Source: Amborella trichopoda (Eukaryota; Streptophyta; Magnoliopsida; Amborellales; Amborellaceae). From it: a stretch of DNA of 64,000 bases. Shown here piece after piece: positions 34,004 to 46,100 of this stretch. Each line of letters starts with the position of its first letter. Within the stretch, counting starts at the first letter, position 1. The position numbers were made by a program, and so were the translations under genes. Below the pieces are notes generated by a model. It had not been told where the DNA came from. It ran no database searches and saw nothing but the letters and a program-made list of their open reading frames with translations. The stretch lies in the NCBI RefSeq assembly GCF_000471905.2, contig NW_006499751.1:4898514-4962513 (forward strand). The letters are read 5' to 3'.

Positions 34004-35774
34004 ATGAGACAAAAACAAGCTGACTTCTTTGAGCAGGCAAGAGACAAGGCTGTGCTTCGAGAACCTGGACCTGAGACTTCCAATAGATCAGAGCCTGTAC
34101 TTGAACCCTTTAAACAAAATGGACATGAATCCAAACTAAGACGAAGTAACAAAATCAATAGACCTCCTCTTTACCTAGAACACTTTGTTAGAGTTGGGGA
34201 AGATCCAGATTCTGAACTTAAAACTTACCATGAAGCCTTGTCCTGTCCTGAAAAGGAATGCTAGGTAAAAATCATGAACGATAAGTATGCTTCCATTAAC
34301 CAAAACTATGTATGGGAATTAGTACCTCTACCTCGGAAACATAAGGTCATTGGCTGTAAGTGGATTTTTAAGAAAAAGTTGAATTCATAAGGGAAAATAG
34401 AAGAATATAAAGTTAAGCTGGTTGCATAGTATTTTACTAAAAAATAAGGGATATATTATGAAAAGACCTTTTCCCATGTTGCCAAATTTTTATCTATCCG
34501 AATTCTTATAGTCATAACAGCCCATTTTGATTTTGAGGTTCATCAGATGGATGTCAAAACAACCTTTCTGAATGGTGATTTAGAAGAATAAATATACATG
34601 ACCCAACCCGAGGGATTTGAGAAAAAAGGGAAGGAGAACCTAGTATGTAAACTTAATAAATCCCTTTATGGCTTGAAACAAGCATTACGTCAGTGGTACG
34701 TAAAATTTTAATAGACTCTTGCTCTTACAGGGTTCTTTACAAATAATGAGGACTATTGTATACATCAAAAGGTCAGTGGGAGTGATGTGGTCTTTATTTC
34801 TTTATATGTAGATGATATGCTAACTATTAGTTGCTCAATTGCCCTAGTAGTAGAGACAAAAACTTTCCTTGCAGAACACTTCGATATGAAGGATCTTGGA
34901 GAAGCTTCATATGTGTTAGGCATCAAGATAATAAGAAACAAAAGAGAGAAAACCATCACAACTTTTTCAGGCGACCTACTGCAAGAGGATACTGGAAAAG
35001 TTTGATATGAGTATGTGTAAGCCCATATCTACCCCAATAGACAAAAGATGAAGCTAAGTAATAAAATGTGTCCTACCGAATATATGGATATAAGAGCCAT
35101 AGAGAGAGTGTTTTATAAGAGCGCAATTGGATCCCTTATATATGACATGATAAGAACATGACCTAACTTGTCTTTCGTCATGAGCTTCGTCAGCCGAATC
35201 CAAAAGCAATCCTGGAGATGAGCATTAGAAAGCGGTCAAGAGAATCCTCAGATATTTAAAAGGGACCATGAACTATGTGCTTATATACAAAGGGGGAACT
35301 GGAATAGCAAAAGAAAGATATTCAGATGAAAGCTATCTCGCGAATCCAGATGATGCAAAGTCTACATCTGGATATGTGTTTATGCTTGGAGGGGGTGCAG
35401 TTTCTTGAAAGTCAAAGAAACAGGATATAGTAGAGTTATCCATCATGGAAGCTGAATATGTGGCATGATGCCTAGCGGCCAAGGAGACAGTATGGATTAA
35501 GAAGTTTCTTAATTAGCTTAGCTTTCATCCCGTACGTTATGAGGTAGTGCAGATTTTCTGTGACAACACAACAGTAATTTGTGTTTCTCAGGAGCCTCCT
35601 TTTCACAAAAACTCCAAGCATATTAAACTGTATTTCTATCACCTGAGGAATGAGATGAGATTGAGAGAGATCAAGATTAGTTACATATCCACAGATCTGA
35701 TAATTGCAAATCTTCTAAATAAGGGGGTTGCCCCTAATGTTTTTGTAAGACATGTGAGAGAGATGAGGATGTGA
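34004..35774 (+). pseudogene. Copia reverse transcriptase and RNase H
   Basis: Blocks in order are [80 protein letters not shown] (active-site YVDD near 34805), HFDMKDLGEASYVLGIKI, then RNase H blocks DAKSTSGYVFMLGGGAVS, ELSIMEAEYVA, IFCDNTTVICVSQEPPFHKN, SKHIKLYFYHLRNEM and STDLIIANLLNKG. These are clear copia RT and RNase H signatures. Stops and frameshifts occur throughout, for example near 34390, 34590 and 35005. Confidence 0.9.
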
Positions 35775-35822
35775 GAAATTGAGGAAGAGAGAATGTAAAG
35801 CCTTCAAATGCCATGTGAGAGA

Positions 35823-37230
35823 TGTTGGGTTTGTGTGGCCATTAAATGCCTTACGAGTGATTGTAATAAAAACCATTTGATATAGTGGAACATAAACTCA
35901 GTGGGAGTGTGGTCTCTCGTGATCCATACTATGCAAATATTGTTTGCAAATACTGATCTGTGTTTGATGCTCAAGGCCAATCAGTTAGAAAAAATCCATG
36001 TTACCTGGGCATAGAGTATAAATTGATAAGGGTTCTAATGGGTCATCACTTGATGAGGTCGGAGTATGTCCAAATGAGTGAGCCGAGGGACTGTGTGACT
36101 CTTATGTGTGATGGTAGCCTGTAGAGACAGTGGCCAAAGCCTCATCCTTGTACCATCATATGTCATACACATTGATAGAATGTTTCAAGAAAACAAATCA
36201 CTTTTCAGGGTGAAGCGTATGCATGTATGAGAGATACCCCTATGCACCATAGGAATTGTGACGCATCAGGTCTAGGTGACCTTAACTCGTTTTTATGGGA
36301 GGACCTGAAATCCACAGACTGGGGTTGCGACCCCTTGGCTCATCGGCCAAACTTTGGTGACCTGTTAATGAGCCCCTGCTTGGACTATGGGTCATGGGAA
36401 ATACTTGGTCGGTCTGATAAAGCAAGTGTGGTTTGTAGTCCACAGTTGAAGGAGGAGTGCCCCATGATTGTTGATTTAATTCCTAAACTATATGGGTCAT
36501 TTTTCTCATCAAATTAATTTAATTGTGTTTGTTTTATGATGAAAATTATTTTAGAATTATTATTTGAATCTTTATGAGCCCCTGAATATTTTATTTATAA
36601 TTTTTTATTTATAAAATTAAAGATATTGATTTTACAATAGTTTAAACATTCAAATAATTTTCTAAAATCCTTTTATTAATTTTAATCTCTAAGCTTCTCT
36701 CTAGCCTCTTCTCTCTCCTAGCCCATAAAGGGGGCACGCCCCAACCTTATGTTTTCTCCCACTCTCTCTCATTAAGCCTAAAAGTTAGGTAGTAGGGGAT
36801 AGGCTAAACTGGGTCTTGGGGGTTAGGACCTAGGATCTAGGCTTGATGATGGAAAGGGAGTTCTAAAAGGTTCCATAAAAATAGTTTGGCCTAAATTTGC
36901 TTTCCCGGTTAAGATTAAAGCTAGATCGTCGATCCCGCACCATCAGATGGTGGTGACTCGGTGTGGGGTGTAATAAGCCCGGTTGAAGTACTCCCTGTCA
37001 CTCTTCACTTTTATTTCTTGCAATCTTATCTTTATATTCTCAAGCATAGTGCATAGTTATTTCAATGACATCAAGTTTTAAGAGTTTGGTTTTATTGTTA
37101 TGTTGATTTTATCTTAAAGCATGTGTTATTATAATAAGGCCACTTGTAAGTGATCTTTTGTGAAAACAAAAGGGGTGAAAAAAAAAATTATATTATTCCC
37201 CAGTAAAAGATTGCATAGGTTTTTCTTTTA
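35823..37230 (+). mobile_element. Copia 3' LTR (1408 bp, internally deleted)
   Basis: It matches the 5' LTR from TGTTGGGTTTGTGTGGCC to ttctttta but lacks about 560 bases corresponding to 30680-31235. The missing part includes the TATA box. The break joins ttattaattttaa to tctctaagcttctc. A purine-rich stretch (gagagagatgaggatgtgag, about 35757-35776) lies upstream, but no perfect polypurine tract adjoins the LTR. Confidence 0.88.
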
Positions 37231-37494
37231 GTTACACCCATTTGGTTCGTGCGTAGAGCCGATGAAAACTTGTCCCATAAGAAAAAGTTTTACAAACACA
37301 AGGTGCAAATGGTGTGAAAATAAATCCCCACTCCACAAGGTGGGGAGTAAGTTCCCAAGGATCCATAACTCACACGGACCCGAAAAATATTTCATTTGAG
37401 TTTACACTAAGTGGCTGATACCGCAAAAAAAAAATAAAAAAAAATAAAATTTGTCTTGCAGCTGTCATCTCTCTCTCGTCCATCTATCATCTTG

Positions 37495-38265
37495 CTTTGT
37501 TCAGATGCTGGTTTCTAGAGAGAGTTGGTTTTTAGAGAAATTGGATTTTTAGAGAGAATAGGTTTTTAGAGAGAGAAAGATTGGGATTTAGAGAGAGAGG
37601 ATGGGCTTTTAGACAGAAAAATAGAAATTGGTTTCTAGAGAGAATGTGTTTTAGAGAGAGAAAAAGAGATTGGGTTTCTAGAAGAGAACAAGTTTCAAGA
37701 GAGAATGGGTTTTTAGAGAGATAAATATAGATTGGGTTTTTAGAGAGAGATTGGGTTTCTAAATAGAGAAAATGGGTTTTAAAGAGACAGAGAGAGTTGT
37801 TTTTAGAGAGAAAGAGATATTGAGTTTTTAGAAAAAATGTGATTTTAGAGAGAAAAAGAGATATTGAAATAGAAAGAGAAATCGATATTGAGTTTCTATA
37901 GACAGATAATGGGTTTTAGCGAGAGAAAGAAAGATTTGGTTTATAGATAGAAAATAGGTTTTTAGATAGAGAGATTGGGTTTCTAGAGAGAAAATGGGTT
38001 TTTAGAGAGAGAAAGAGATATTGGGTTTATAGAGAGAGAAATAGGATTTTAGAGATAGAAAAGATATTGGCGTTTAGAGATGAGTTTTTAGAGAGAGAAA
38101 GAGAGATTGGGTTATAGAGAGAGAAAAAGAGATTGGGTGCTAGAGAGAAAGAGAGATTGGGCTTTTAGAGAGAAAAATAGATATTGGGTTTCTAGAGCGA
38201 GAAAGATGGATTGGGTTTCTAGACAAAGAAAATGGGTTTTTAAAGAGAGAAAAGGAACTTGGGAG
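37495..38265. repeat. GA-rich minisatellite (TTGGGTTTTTAGAGAGAGAAAGAGA)
   Basis: About twenty degenerate 35-45 base units of ttgggtttttagagagagaa run through the right part of the Tourist-like MITE. The plus-strand frame 38107-38319, with RERKRDW repeats, comes from this array and is not a gene. Confidence 0.85.
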
Positions 38266-38448
38266 ATAGTTTACCAACGGGTTGCCAAACATAAGAAACT
38301 AGGTACACAGGAATTCTAGATATGTTGAATCAAATATGGAAAAAAACTGAATTAGAAAACTATTGCACTGGGAACTGTTTGCATATGAAAATTGTTTTAC
38401 ATATGCAAACTATTACGCACGAACCAAACGAGCCCTTAAAGAATCTCT

Positions 38449-38820
38449 ACGGATGCATCCGTAGGTGTAGAGGTAAGTTGCACCTTCAAATTTTATCATG
38501 GTATATAATTTTGATGTAAAATATTCTTAGGATTATCTCAAAATCTATTTTTATATCTAATTATAAAAGTTTAAATTTAAAAAATGGTTTAAATCAAGTA
38601 GATATATAAACATATGAAAATCTTGAAAATGGACAGTGTAGATAATATGCTGTAAAATACGCTATTTTTTAGACTTAAAATCTTTTTATTTGTCATAGTC
38701 ATACATCTTGATGTCGAGATGATCGATAAAAGGGTTTTTCAACATTAAAACTACATTTTTCAATGGATTTTTGAGGGGCATCTGTAGCTCTACATTATAA
38801 GGTAGCATTATTGTATAAAC
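38449..38820 (+). mobile_element. Long-TIR MITE, copy 1
   Basis: About 370 bases are collinear with 41777-42155, sharing attatctcaaaatctatttt, tatatctaattataaaa and aacatatgaaaatcttgaaa. The ends form an imperfect inverted repeat: gtagaggtaagttgcacctt-caaa on the left, and tgtagagctacagatgcccctcaaa when the right end is read from the minus strand. No coding capacity is seen. It abuts the right end of the Tourist-like MITE. Confidence 0.65.
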
Positions 38821-39311
38821 TTTTTCCTTCTATCAATTACAATATATTCAGGGAGATATGTTCGTTTTAGATAATTATATTAAAATTCATTCTTTATAAA
38901 AAAAAATGGATCCAAAATTTTCTAATACTTATATTAATATTTTGAAGAAAAAAAACAATTTGATCGTGATGCAATCAATCATTAGAGAAGCATAATTTTT
39001 CAATCGTGTGTCTACCCATGGTGCTTCAAGTTGCATTTCAAAGATCTCTCCTTTGTCTACAAAGGCTATTCGAAGGTGCTTCTATGATAAGTTGTTTTGG
39101 GCCTCAAATCTTAGTTTACGTAAAAAACAGTTTGTACTTATATGAATTTATTTCCCTCAAGGGCCAGATTTATCAATGAAAACCTTATTATGACAAACTT
39201 TGGTTATGTTAAAATATGCTTACGCAAACAGTATTTGTTTGGATCGCTTTAGATGCTACCCAAGTTTTGAAATCTCATGTTTGGATCATCATTTGTAAAA
39301 CCAGTTTGCTA
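38821..39311. other. AT-rich DNA, no feature recognised
   Basis: No coding, repeat or RNA feature can be supported here. Confidence 0.4.
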
Positions 39312-39649
39312 TTAGGGGTCGTTTGGTATGTGTGAAAGTTTGACAGAAAAATATTTTCTTATGTAAACAGTTTATAGGAAAAGATTACTTGCGCAAGCTT
39401 TTACCCTTGTCTGGCAAACACAATTGGAAACTTGCACAAAGAGAGAGAACACATCAAACTTTAAATTTTGAGATAGTTTCTCTCTTTAAAAAAGTAAAGT
39501 TTGATATAATTTATCTTTCTAAATATTTTAAGACAGTTTCTCCCTCTAAAAAATTGAAATTTCAGATAGTTGATAATTTTTCTCCAAATTTTTTTAGATA
39601 GTTTCTATCTCTACAAATTTTCAAGTAGTTTCTCATTTGTTTTCAAATA
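39312..39649 (+). mobile_element. Second Tourist-like MITE end followed by a T-rich short repeat
   Basis: TTA followed by GGGGTCGTTTGGTATGTGTG (39315) resembles the terminal repeat of the MITE at 29705. An array of agatagtttctctctttaaa-type units follows (39465-39630). No matching right end was found; it may have been lost at the adjoining LTR fragment. Confidence 0.35.
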
Positions 39650-40844
39650 TCTAAATATTCATTTTTAAAATTTTTATAATTTACTTAACTTGTGGGGGCC
39701 CACCATAAGCTATGGACCCACCATTAATTAAAACACATGGGGGATTGAGTGGGACTCACATGTGGCAACCTAGGATGGCACGCCCTACTCTAAGGGAAAC
39801 TCCCTCTTACCATAATACAATGCACACGGTGATGTTTGGTAGGGATCACTTGAGGCCACCTAAGGGTGCCACGCCCCACCCAAATTGACTAAAACTTTTT
39901 AATTGTGCTCAAGCCACCATAAGCTTTCAAATCAAGTTAATGAATTTTGGTATGATTTAAAATCTAAGAGAGATTGATTTCAATCAAAATATTATGTAAG
40001 AAGATTATGGAAAAATATGCAATGATTGATAATATTTTTTGATATTACAATATTTAATGAGATTAGACTTAGGAAGCTAGAGGATCAGGCTCTAGCATAT
40101 TCTTTTTAATCATGATAGCTGATCTAGAGCTGATCTAATTATTGGATAGCTCAGATTTCTCATTCCACAAGTCTTCTACGCTCAATGGTTTGGATTCAAT
40201 CAACACAAGGATGGCTAACCTTAAGGAAACCCTAGCCCAAGAAAAAATTACAAACATGGACCTCCTCTCCCATATTTATCACACCTCTCTCTTTCTCTCT
40301 ACTCACTCTCTCTAGAAAAGGGTGGTACACCACCCATAGGGAAACTCTCTCGCTCTCTCAAAATATCTTGGAGCGGCAAGCCCTACCTAAGCTTGGGGTG
40401 GGGGGGGGGGGCATTGAGGTGCCTTGGCACGTGGCCCATAGTAGTTTCATACCCGCCATGAAGTTAAGGATTCTAGCCTTCAGCTTTTCCATAATTTGTA
40501 GATCATTGATCTCATGCACTATTGGAGAATGAGATCTGGTGTGGGGCATATTAAGCCGGGTTGAGGTAATCTTTGACATCCTCCATTTTATGTTTTCTTG
40601 TGATCTCTTATTCCTATGAGTATTATGTAGTTAATAATCCCAATATCAAATTTATATAATTTTATTTGTGGCAATCAAAGAATTGTCAAAGTGGCAGTAA
40701 GTGAGAGTTATTGGGATTCTTTGTGTTTTTATTGTTTCTCATTATGTATTTAAACATTTGTAAGTAATTCGGTTAGTAAAAATAAAAAAAGGATAATTTT
40801 TTTAATAAGTATACACTTGCCCAGATTACATAGTCTAACTTTCA
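39650..40844 (+). mobile_element. Truncated copia LTR of the resident family
   Basis: It shares with the 29770 LTR the gtgggggcccacc and ggcacgccc region, ggatagctcagatttctcat, a CT-rich leader and the tta-taagccgggttgaggtaa end. The 5' half is missing. It ends ctttca at 40844, directly before a primer binding site, so it is the 5' LTR of a decayed element. Confidence 0.7.
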
Positions 40845-40857
40845 TTGATATCAAAGC
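40845..40857 (+). other. Primer binding site of the truncated copia element
   Basis: ttgatatcaaagc directly after the LTR matches the initiator tRNA-Met primer site with one change. No intact gag follows. Confidence 0.7.
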
Positions 40858-41776
40858 TAGATCACTTGTTGCCATGTCCATTTTATTTCATTGTTTTGGT
40901 GAGTTGAGAATCAGAGATTCAAAAGCCAATGGCTTTGTGGTCATATCGCAAACTTCTGAAAAGCTTATTAGCATGACTCTTACACTAGAAAGGCATTCTA
41001 CAAAATCAAGTATTCTTTATTGTTTTGGAGCCTTGATATGAACAAGAGAATGTGGTATTTCTCTAATGCAAAATTTCTATATCTACCCCCAATATAGTCG
41101 GGAAGTGGGTGATAGGAGAGAAGAAGCCAGCGCTACATAAAGAAAGCACGTTTTGAGACAATAGACATTAGGGGAGGAAGAGGATGAAGAAGATGAGCAC
41201 TATAGGGAGAAGGAGGTGACCCTCCAAAAATAGAGCACTTCTAAGGAGATGTAAGTAATCATGCACTTATTGAGAGAGACTGAGAAGGAGTTGTGGGCGA
41301 TGGGAGAGGGAATGATTTTAAAGGAACCTAGTCTCAACCAAGGACCCAGCAGCAACGTGGAGGAAAGTATAAGGGGGTACACTAGTCCAGGGGATTTCTA
41401 GTTATGGGAAACACTAGCGATGCCTAATTCATCTTGAATTAATGGGGTAGGAATAGTTAGCCAGGTCCTCAAGAGTCGGAACCCTTGTATTATACATCAA
41501 TTGATTCAACAATTCATCTCGACTGTACCATGGTGAGAATCAAGATTTGAATGACTATGATGTAGCTGGTAGTTTGTTTCGATATTATGTTTTATCTTTG
41601 GAACTACGTAGCCATAGTGTTAATAGCTATGTATCCCTATATATCCATTTTATTATAATTGATTACATTTTAAATTTTATTTTTACAATATCAACAAAAA
41701 CAGTAATATAATAAACACTCAAACATGAAAGATGCTCTCAATATTTTACGTACTTTTGGTAAAGGGTGTGGTTTTT
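40858..41776. other. Decayed internal sequence and intergenic DNA
   Basis: No domain is recognised. A purine-rich stretch at 41130-41260 (gaggaagaggatgaagaag) might be a remnant of an internal region, but it does not support a call. Confidence 0.3.
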
Positions 41777-42155
41777 ATAAGGATGCAACCTTAAACAATC
41801 CAATGGAGGTGCACCTCCAAATTTTATCATAACATGTATTTTTTGTGAAAATAATTCTTCGAATTATCTCAAAATCTATTTTTATATCTAATTATAAAAT
41901 TTCAAATTAAAAAAATGGTTAAAATCATGCAAATCTATAAACATATGAAAATCTTGAAAATGGATGGTCTAGATAATGTATTGCAAAATGTACTATTTTT
42001 GGGACTGAAAATCTTTTTTTTCTTTCATATTCATACATCTCGATGTCGAGGTGATTCATTAGAGGTTTCTTTAACATTAAAATAACCTTTTTCGATGGAA
42101 TTTTGAGGTGCATATGTAGTTCTACATTTTTAAGTTGCAACTTTATGTAAATTTT
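41777..42155 (+). mobile_element. Long-TIR MITE, copy 2
   Basis: This is a direct-orientation copy of 38449-38820. The inverted ends are longer here: ataaggatgcaaccttaa on the left, and aaagttgcaacttaaaaatg when the right end is read from the minus strand, followed inward by tgcacctc-aaa on both sides. The non-coding AT-rich interior suggests a MULE- or hAT-like MITE; the superfamily is not settled. Confidence 0.65.
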
Positions 42156-42550
42156 TCCCTTTGGTAAATAATGGATATGTATAATATAATACCTCTATTT
42201 TTAGGAGTCCTACAAAACTTAATTTTTAAGTAACTTAACTAATTTTTAAAATATTCTTAATGCCCAATTAGCCTAAACCAATCGGTTCACCTATCCAATT
42301 TGCGAATTCACATATTCAAGTGAGTTTTTAAGGCCTATTCACCTGACAAATCCTAGTTTTTTAAACAAAAAAAAAAGTACATAAAAAAATATTTATTTTT
42401 AATACAAGATGGCACAATTCATCTTATCCGCAGGGTTTTAAATTGAGTTATTATGTCATTGACTATATTTCGAAGGTCACTAAAAACTTTTCGAGCTCCA
42501 TGATACACCCTAAAGTAATTCAATTTGACCTCTAATAACTAGGATCCATT
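42156..42550. other. Upstream region of the TBC gene
   Basis: AT-rich DNA with no recognised element. It should contain distal promoter sequence of the gene starting at 42831. Confidence 0.35.
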
Positions 42551-42713
42551 GTGATCTCCTGCAACAATGGCAAGTATTTCCTAGTTTACATTCCATTCGA
42601 GGATACTGCATTTAGAGACATGCACGCGTCCTTAACTTGCCGTCTTCCCAAGCACGTGATCCCCATTCACAAAACCTGGAAGGATCTCAATTACATGCTT
42701 TGCGAGATACAGG
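42551..42713 (+). other. Exon-like open frame upstream of the TBC gene, identity unknown
   Basis: The frame reads MISCNNGKYFLVYIPFEDTA, FRDMHASLTCRLPKHVIPIH and KTWKDLNYMLCEIQ. It is followed exactly by CAG|GTAGGT at 42713/42714, a strong splice donor. Composition looks protein-coding and unlike the flanking AT-rich DNA. It could be a relic exon of a displaced gene or an upstream exon of another transcript. I do not recognise the family. Confidence 0.35.
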
Positions 42714-42830
42714 TAGGTTTTAGAGAGAGAAACGCGCCTAAGAAGAATGAAAGTTTAGAACTTAGAGAGAGGTGCAGTGATACTGTTCAGATGGTGGGTA
42801 ACTGTGGGTGAGTTCTAGGGCACATCTGCG

Positions 42831-43172
42831 ATGGTGAAGAGCGTACCCGAGTGGCTCAATAGCTCCATCTGGTCCACTCCCAACCCTTCTTCCGATGATC
42901 GCCTTCAAAGATACGCCACCAAGCCCTCTGAAGAAACCTTAACCCTAAAACCAGATCCCATTCCTCCACCTCAACGTCCAGATAAAGCTGCAATTGCAGT
43001 TCCTACTCCACATGAGAAGGCTCCACCTCAACATGCAGATAAAGCTCCAATTCCGGTTTCTACGTCACATGAAAAGACTCCGCCTTCTTCTGTTGAGGAA
43101 CCTGAAACCCTAGATTCAAATGCTAACCTTTCGCCTGAAGATGTTGATCGTCGAGCTCGGTTCTTTTCAGAG
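42831..43172 (+). CDS. TBC gene exon 1
   Basis: 114 codons from ATG (context gcgATGG) to TTTTCAGAG before GTAGGT. It encodes the basic N-terminus [19 protein letters not shown] and a Pro/Ala linker containing two similar blocks ([19 protein letters not shown] and [18 protein letters not shown]), an internal duplication of about 20 residues. It ends [11 protein letters not shown]. Confidence 0.92.
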
Positions 43173-46100
43173 GTAGGTTGCAGTTTCATTCCGTGAAAAT
43201 TCTATCCTTTCTTGTCAAATCACGTTCCTGTTTGGCTTACTTTTTTGGTATTTGATCAATTGAATTATGGTTTATTGTGGATTGGTTTGTTTTGATAATT
43301 TTTCGTCAAATTTTACTCCTTTTTCATTAAATTTTCCAAATATTTTGGCCGTTGGTTTATTGAGTTATGGTTTTCTGTGAATTAGCTCTCGAGGAAGGTG
43401 ATTGATCTTAGAGAATTAAGGAGATTGGGTTCTCAGGGTATACCTGATTGTGCTGGTCTTCGTCCAACCATATGGAAGGTATTTAGCTTTTGTTTCTATT
43501 CTTTTTGGTTGTTCAATATGATCCAATTAAAAAAATAATTATTGATAATAACAAAAGGATACTTTCTATCCAGTTTATTCTTCCTGTTATTCTTTTCAAA
43601 GAAGATTAATTTTTAATGAATTTTCAAGATAATCTGGTGAAAAATGCGTTCATAAACTGTTACGCAACTTAATCAACATTGGGATAAAGCATGCACTAAA
43701 GACCAGTGTTTGTAGTGTTGTACATGCTAATTATTATTATTTTAGTGTATTCGCTTTCATATATTTGCTTAATCTATGTCATGTGTGTACAATATGTTTG
43801 GTGCTTATGTCTGTTTTATTTCTCTTGCGGATGGGGCAGCTGCTTTTGGGTTATTTGCCAAATGATCGAGATATGTGGGCTAATGAATTGGCGAAGAAGC
43901 GTTCACAATATGCACTCTTTAGGGAGGAGCTTCTATTGAATCCAGTGAGTGTTGTCTATCAGCACTCAGCACTTTTATGCATTCATATATTTTGGATTAT
44001 GGAAGGTTGGGTGTAAGCAGTTTTTGACTGATATGATTTGTAATGTTTCGCTTCTTTTTTATGAGGTTGATTGCTACTTATTTTACATGGTTGATTTCTA
44101 CTTATTTTTCATGTATTCATTTACTTCTAACCATAACACAACTAGGGACATTTGGCAAGGATGATGCTGGAAAGTTTTGTGAGCGGAACAATGTAACTTA
44201 GCTTTAATCATTTGCTTATGCTTTCCAAGGGGTTTAGCAATGCTTTAAAGAATGGATTAGTGATCTGGATCAGCCATCTTGTAAACCAATCGGGATCAGC
44301 GGATTGGCAATCTAGATTGGTAGATCGGCCCGATCTTGCGGAATGAATGAGAGATGTGGTCATGTGGATTTCAATACTATAAAATAGAAATTTTTTCTTT
44401 GTATTATTGAATCTGAATTCCACTCACAAGTGCCACAATGCACTGCTATTAATGAAAATTAAAACCTAAATACAACTTAGGACCTTTCCTTTTACTGCCA
44501 AAATAAATAAACACAATCCATAATTAACATTCAAGCTTCTACTAACAATTGAGGTACAAATAATGTTCCTGGAGATTCAGAATAAACATGCAACTATGGC
44601 TGAAAATTAAAACTAAATGCCAGGAAGACTTACTGGATTTTGCAGAGGGTCGTCCTATGGGACTTAATACATCCTGCATCCAATTTCCTGATCGATGGTG
44701 CACTTCAATTTTATTGGTCTTGCTGAAATTTCAGAGCCGGGAAGCTTCTCAAACTACGGTTTAGAGAATGGAAAATACAATTAGGGTTTATTAGAACCCT
44801 CTTTAGAACAATTAGGGCATGCCATAAAGGCATCTCCCTTTTCTGAGGTTGGATGTGGCCCCCTCTATTCAAACCTAAGGTTAGGTGTGCCACCCACCCT
44901 TTTTCTTATGGGTGGCGTGCCAACTAGAGAGAGAGGAGGGAGAGAGATAGAGAGATGAGATGAGAGAGAGTGGAGCTTGGACAAGAGAGAAATCGAGAAA
45001 GAGAAAGGGGCTTGGGAACTGTGCAGAGAACGAAGGGGGGTTCCCTCCTTGTATAGGCCTCAACCCCCCTAGGTATGCCTATCTAATTATGACTCATCTT
45101 AATCAATAGGGATTTAGGAAATCTATGAGGTGTGAGAGAATTAAATCTGAGCCATCATCCCATACATTAGCCATTATCTTTTAGGGAAGAATATTAGGAA
45201 CCTTATCCCCTTATTTTTTAACCCATATCCAGTTTTGGTCTAACAACATAAGACCAATTTAAACACCTTTTAGAACTTCCTTTTTTATCTCTTTAAAATT
45301 GTAGGAAGTGAAAATAAAATATTTTGGTCAAAACCGGCTAACAAAAAAATCATAAGCACGCATAATCTTTCCTTTTTTTTTTTTTAAAACATTAACTTAC
45401 TTAAAACATATATTAATTAAAACACCATTTTAAATAAAAGTGGAGAGGGGTGTACCACCCTGATTGGTGACATGTAGGCCCCATGGGCACCATGCTCCAC
45501 CCATGAGGTGTGGGACACAATTTCAAAAATACCCTTTTCAGGTTTTTCAGTACTGAAAAACAACTTAGAAAATATTCTCAAAAAAAAAATTTAGAAAATT
45601 CTGAATTTTTTTTAAAAATTCATTGAAACATTTTCAACATTGACAAATGAAGTATCTAGAAGTGGATGGGTACCAATGGGTCAAGAAAACTAACTATAAA
45701 GGCACTCCACCCGACCCAGTGACTGTAATCCACAACTATCTTCTCAAAGCGACCCAACAAAACCCTTGAACTGTAGTCTCTTGCAAGGGCTCATGATTGG
45801 CTTGTCAAAGCTGACTAATGAGCAACAGAACTACTGTCTCTCGAATGTGGATTACAATTCCCCGTTAAGATCACCTCAAACGCATATCCCTATAGTGCAA
45901 GGGGGACTCTCTCTATCCACATATACATGTATCTGTTTTGAAGTTTGCTTCCAGGCAATGCGGCTGTCATCCGTACATATCGCGCGGAAGTTTGTTGAGG
46001 ATTAGCCCTCGCTCGTACAGGCCTACATCTGCATACAGGAGACCACACAACTCTCCTAGCCTACAATTCATTCCTGGACAGCTCTCCAATATCATAAGGA

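Larger units (their letters stand above)
29770..37230 (+). mobile_element. Near full-length degenerate Ty1/copia retrotransposon
   Basis: A 5' LTR (29770-31794), initiator tRNA-Met primer site (31796-31807), gag, protease, integrase, RT and RNase H in copia order (31864-35774) and a 3' LTR (35823-37230) are all on the plus strand. GTTAC lies on both sides (29765-29769 and 37231-37235) as a perfect 5-bp target duplication. Frameshifts and stops occur in every domain, and an N gap interrupts the protease region. The LTRs differ by roughly 10% by eye, so the insertion is old. Confidence 0.92.
29705..38435. mobile_element. Tourist-like (PIF/Harbinger-type) MITE, split by the copia insertion
   Basis: The left end is GGGGTTGTTCGGTTCGTATG from 29705. 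The right end, read from the minus strand, is GGGCTCGTTTGGTTCGTGCG ending at 38435. Fifteen of 20 bases match. Both ends are bordered by TTA (29702-29704 and 38436-38438), the target type of PIF/Harbinger elements. Removing the copia element leaves about 1.27 kb including a GA-rich minisatellite. No transposase is visible. Confidence 0.6.

Noticed and set aside
38107..38319. Arg/Glu/Trp-rich plus-strand frame resembling a charged repeat protein
   Set aside because: It is generated by the GA-rich minisatellite; no start context or homology supports a gene.
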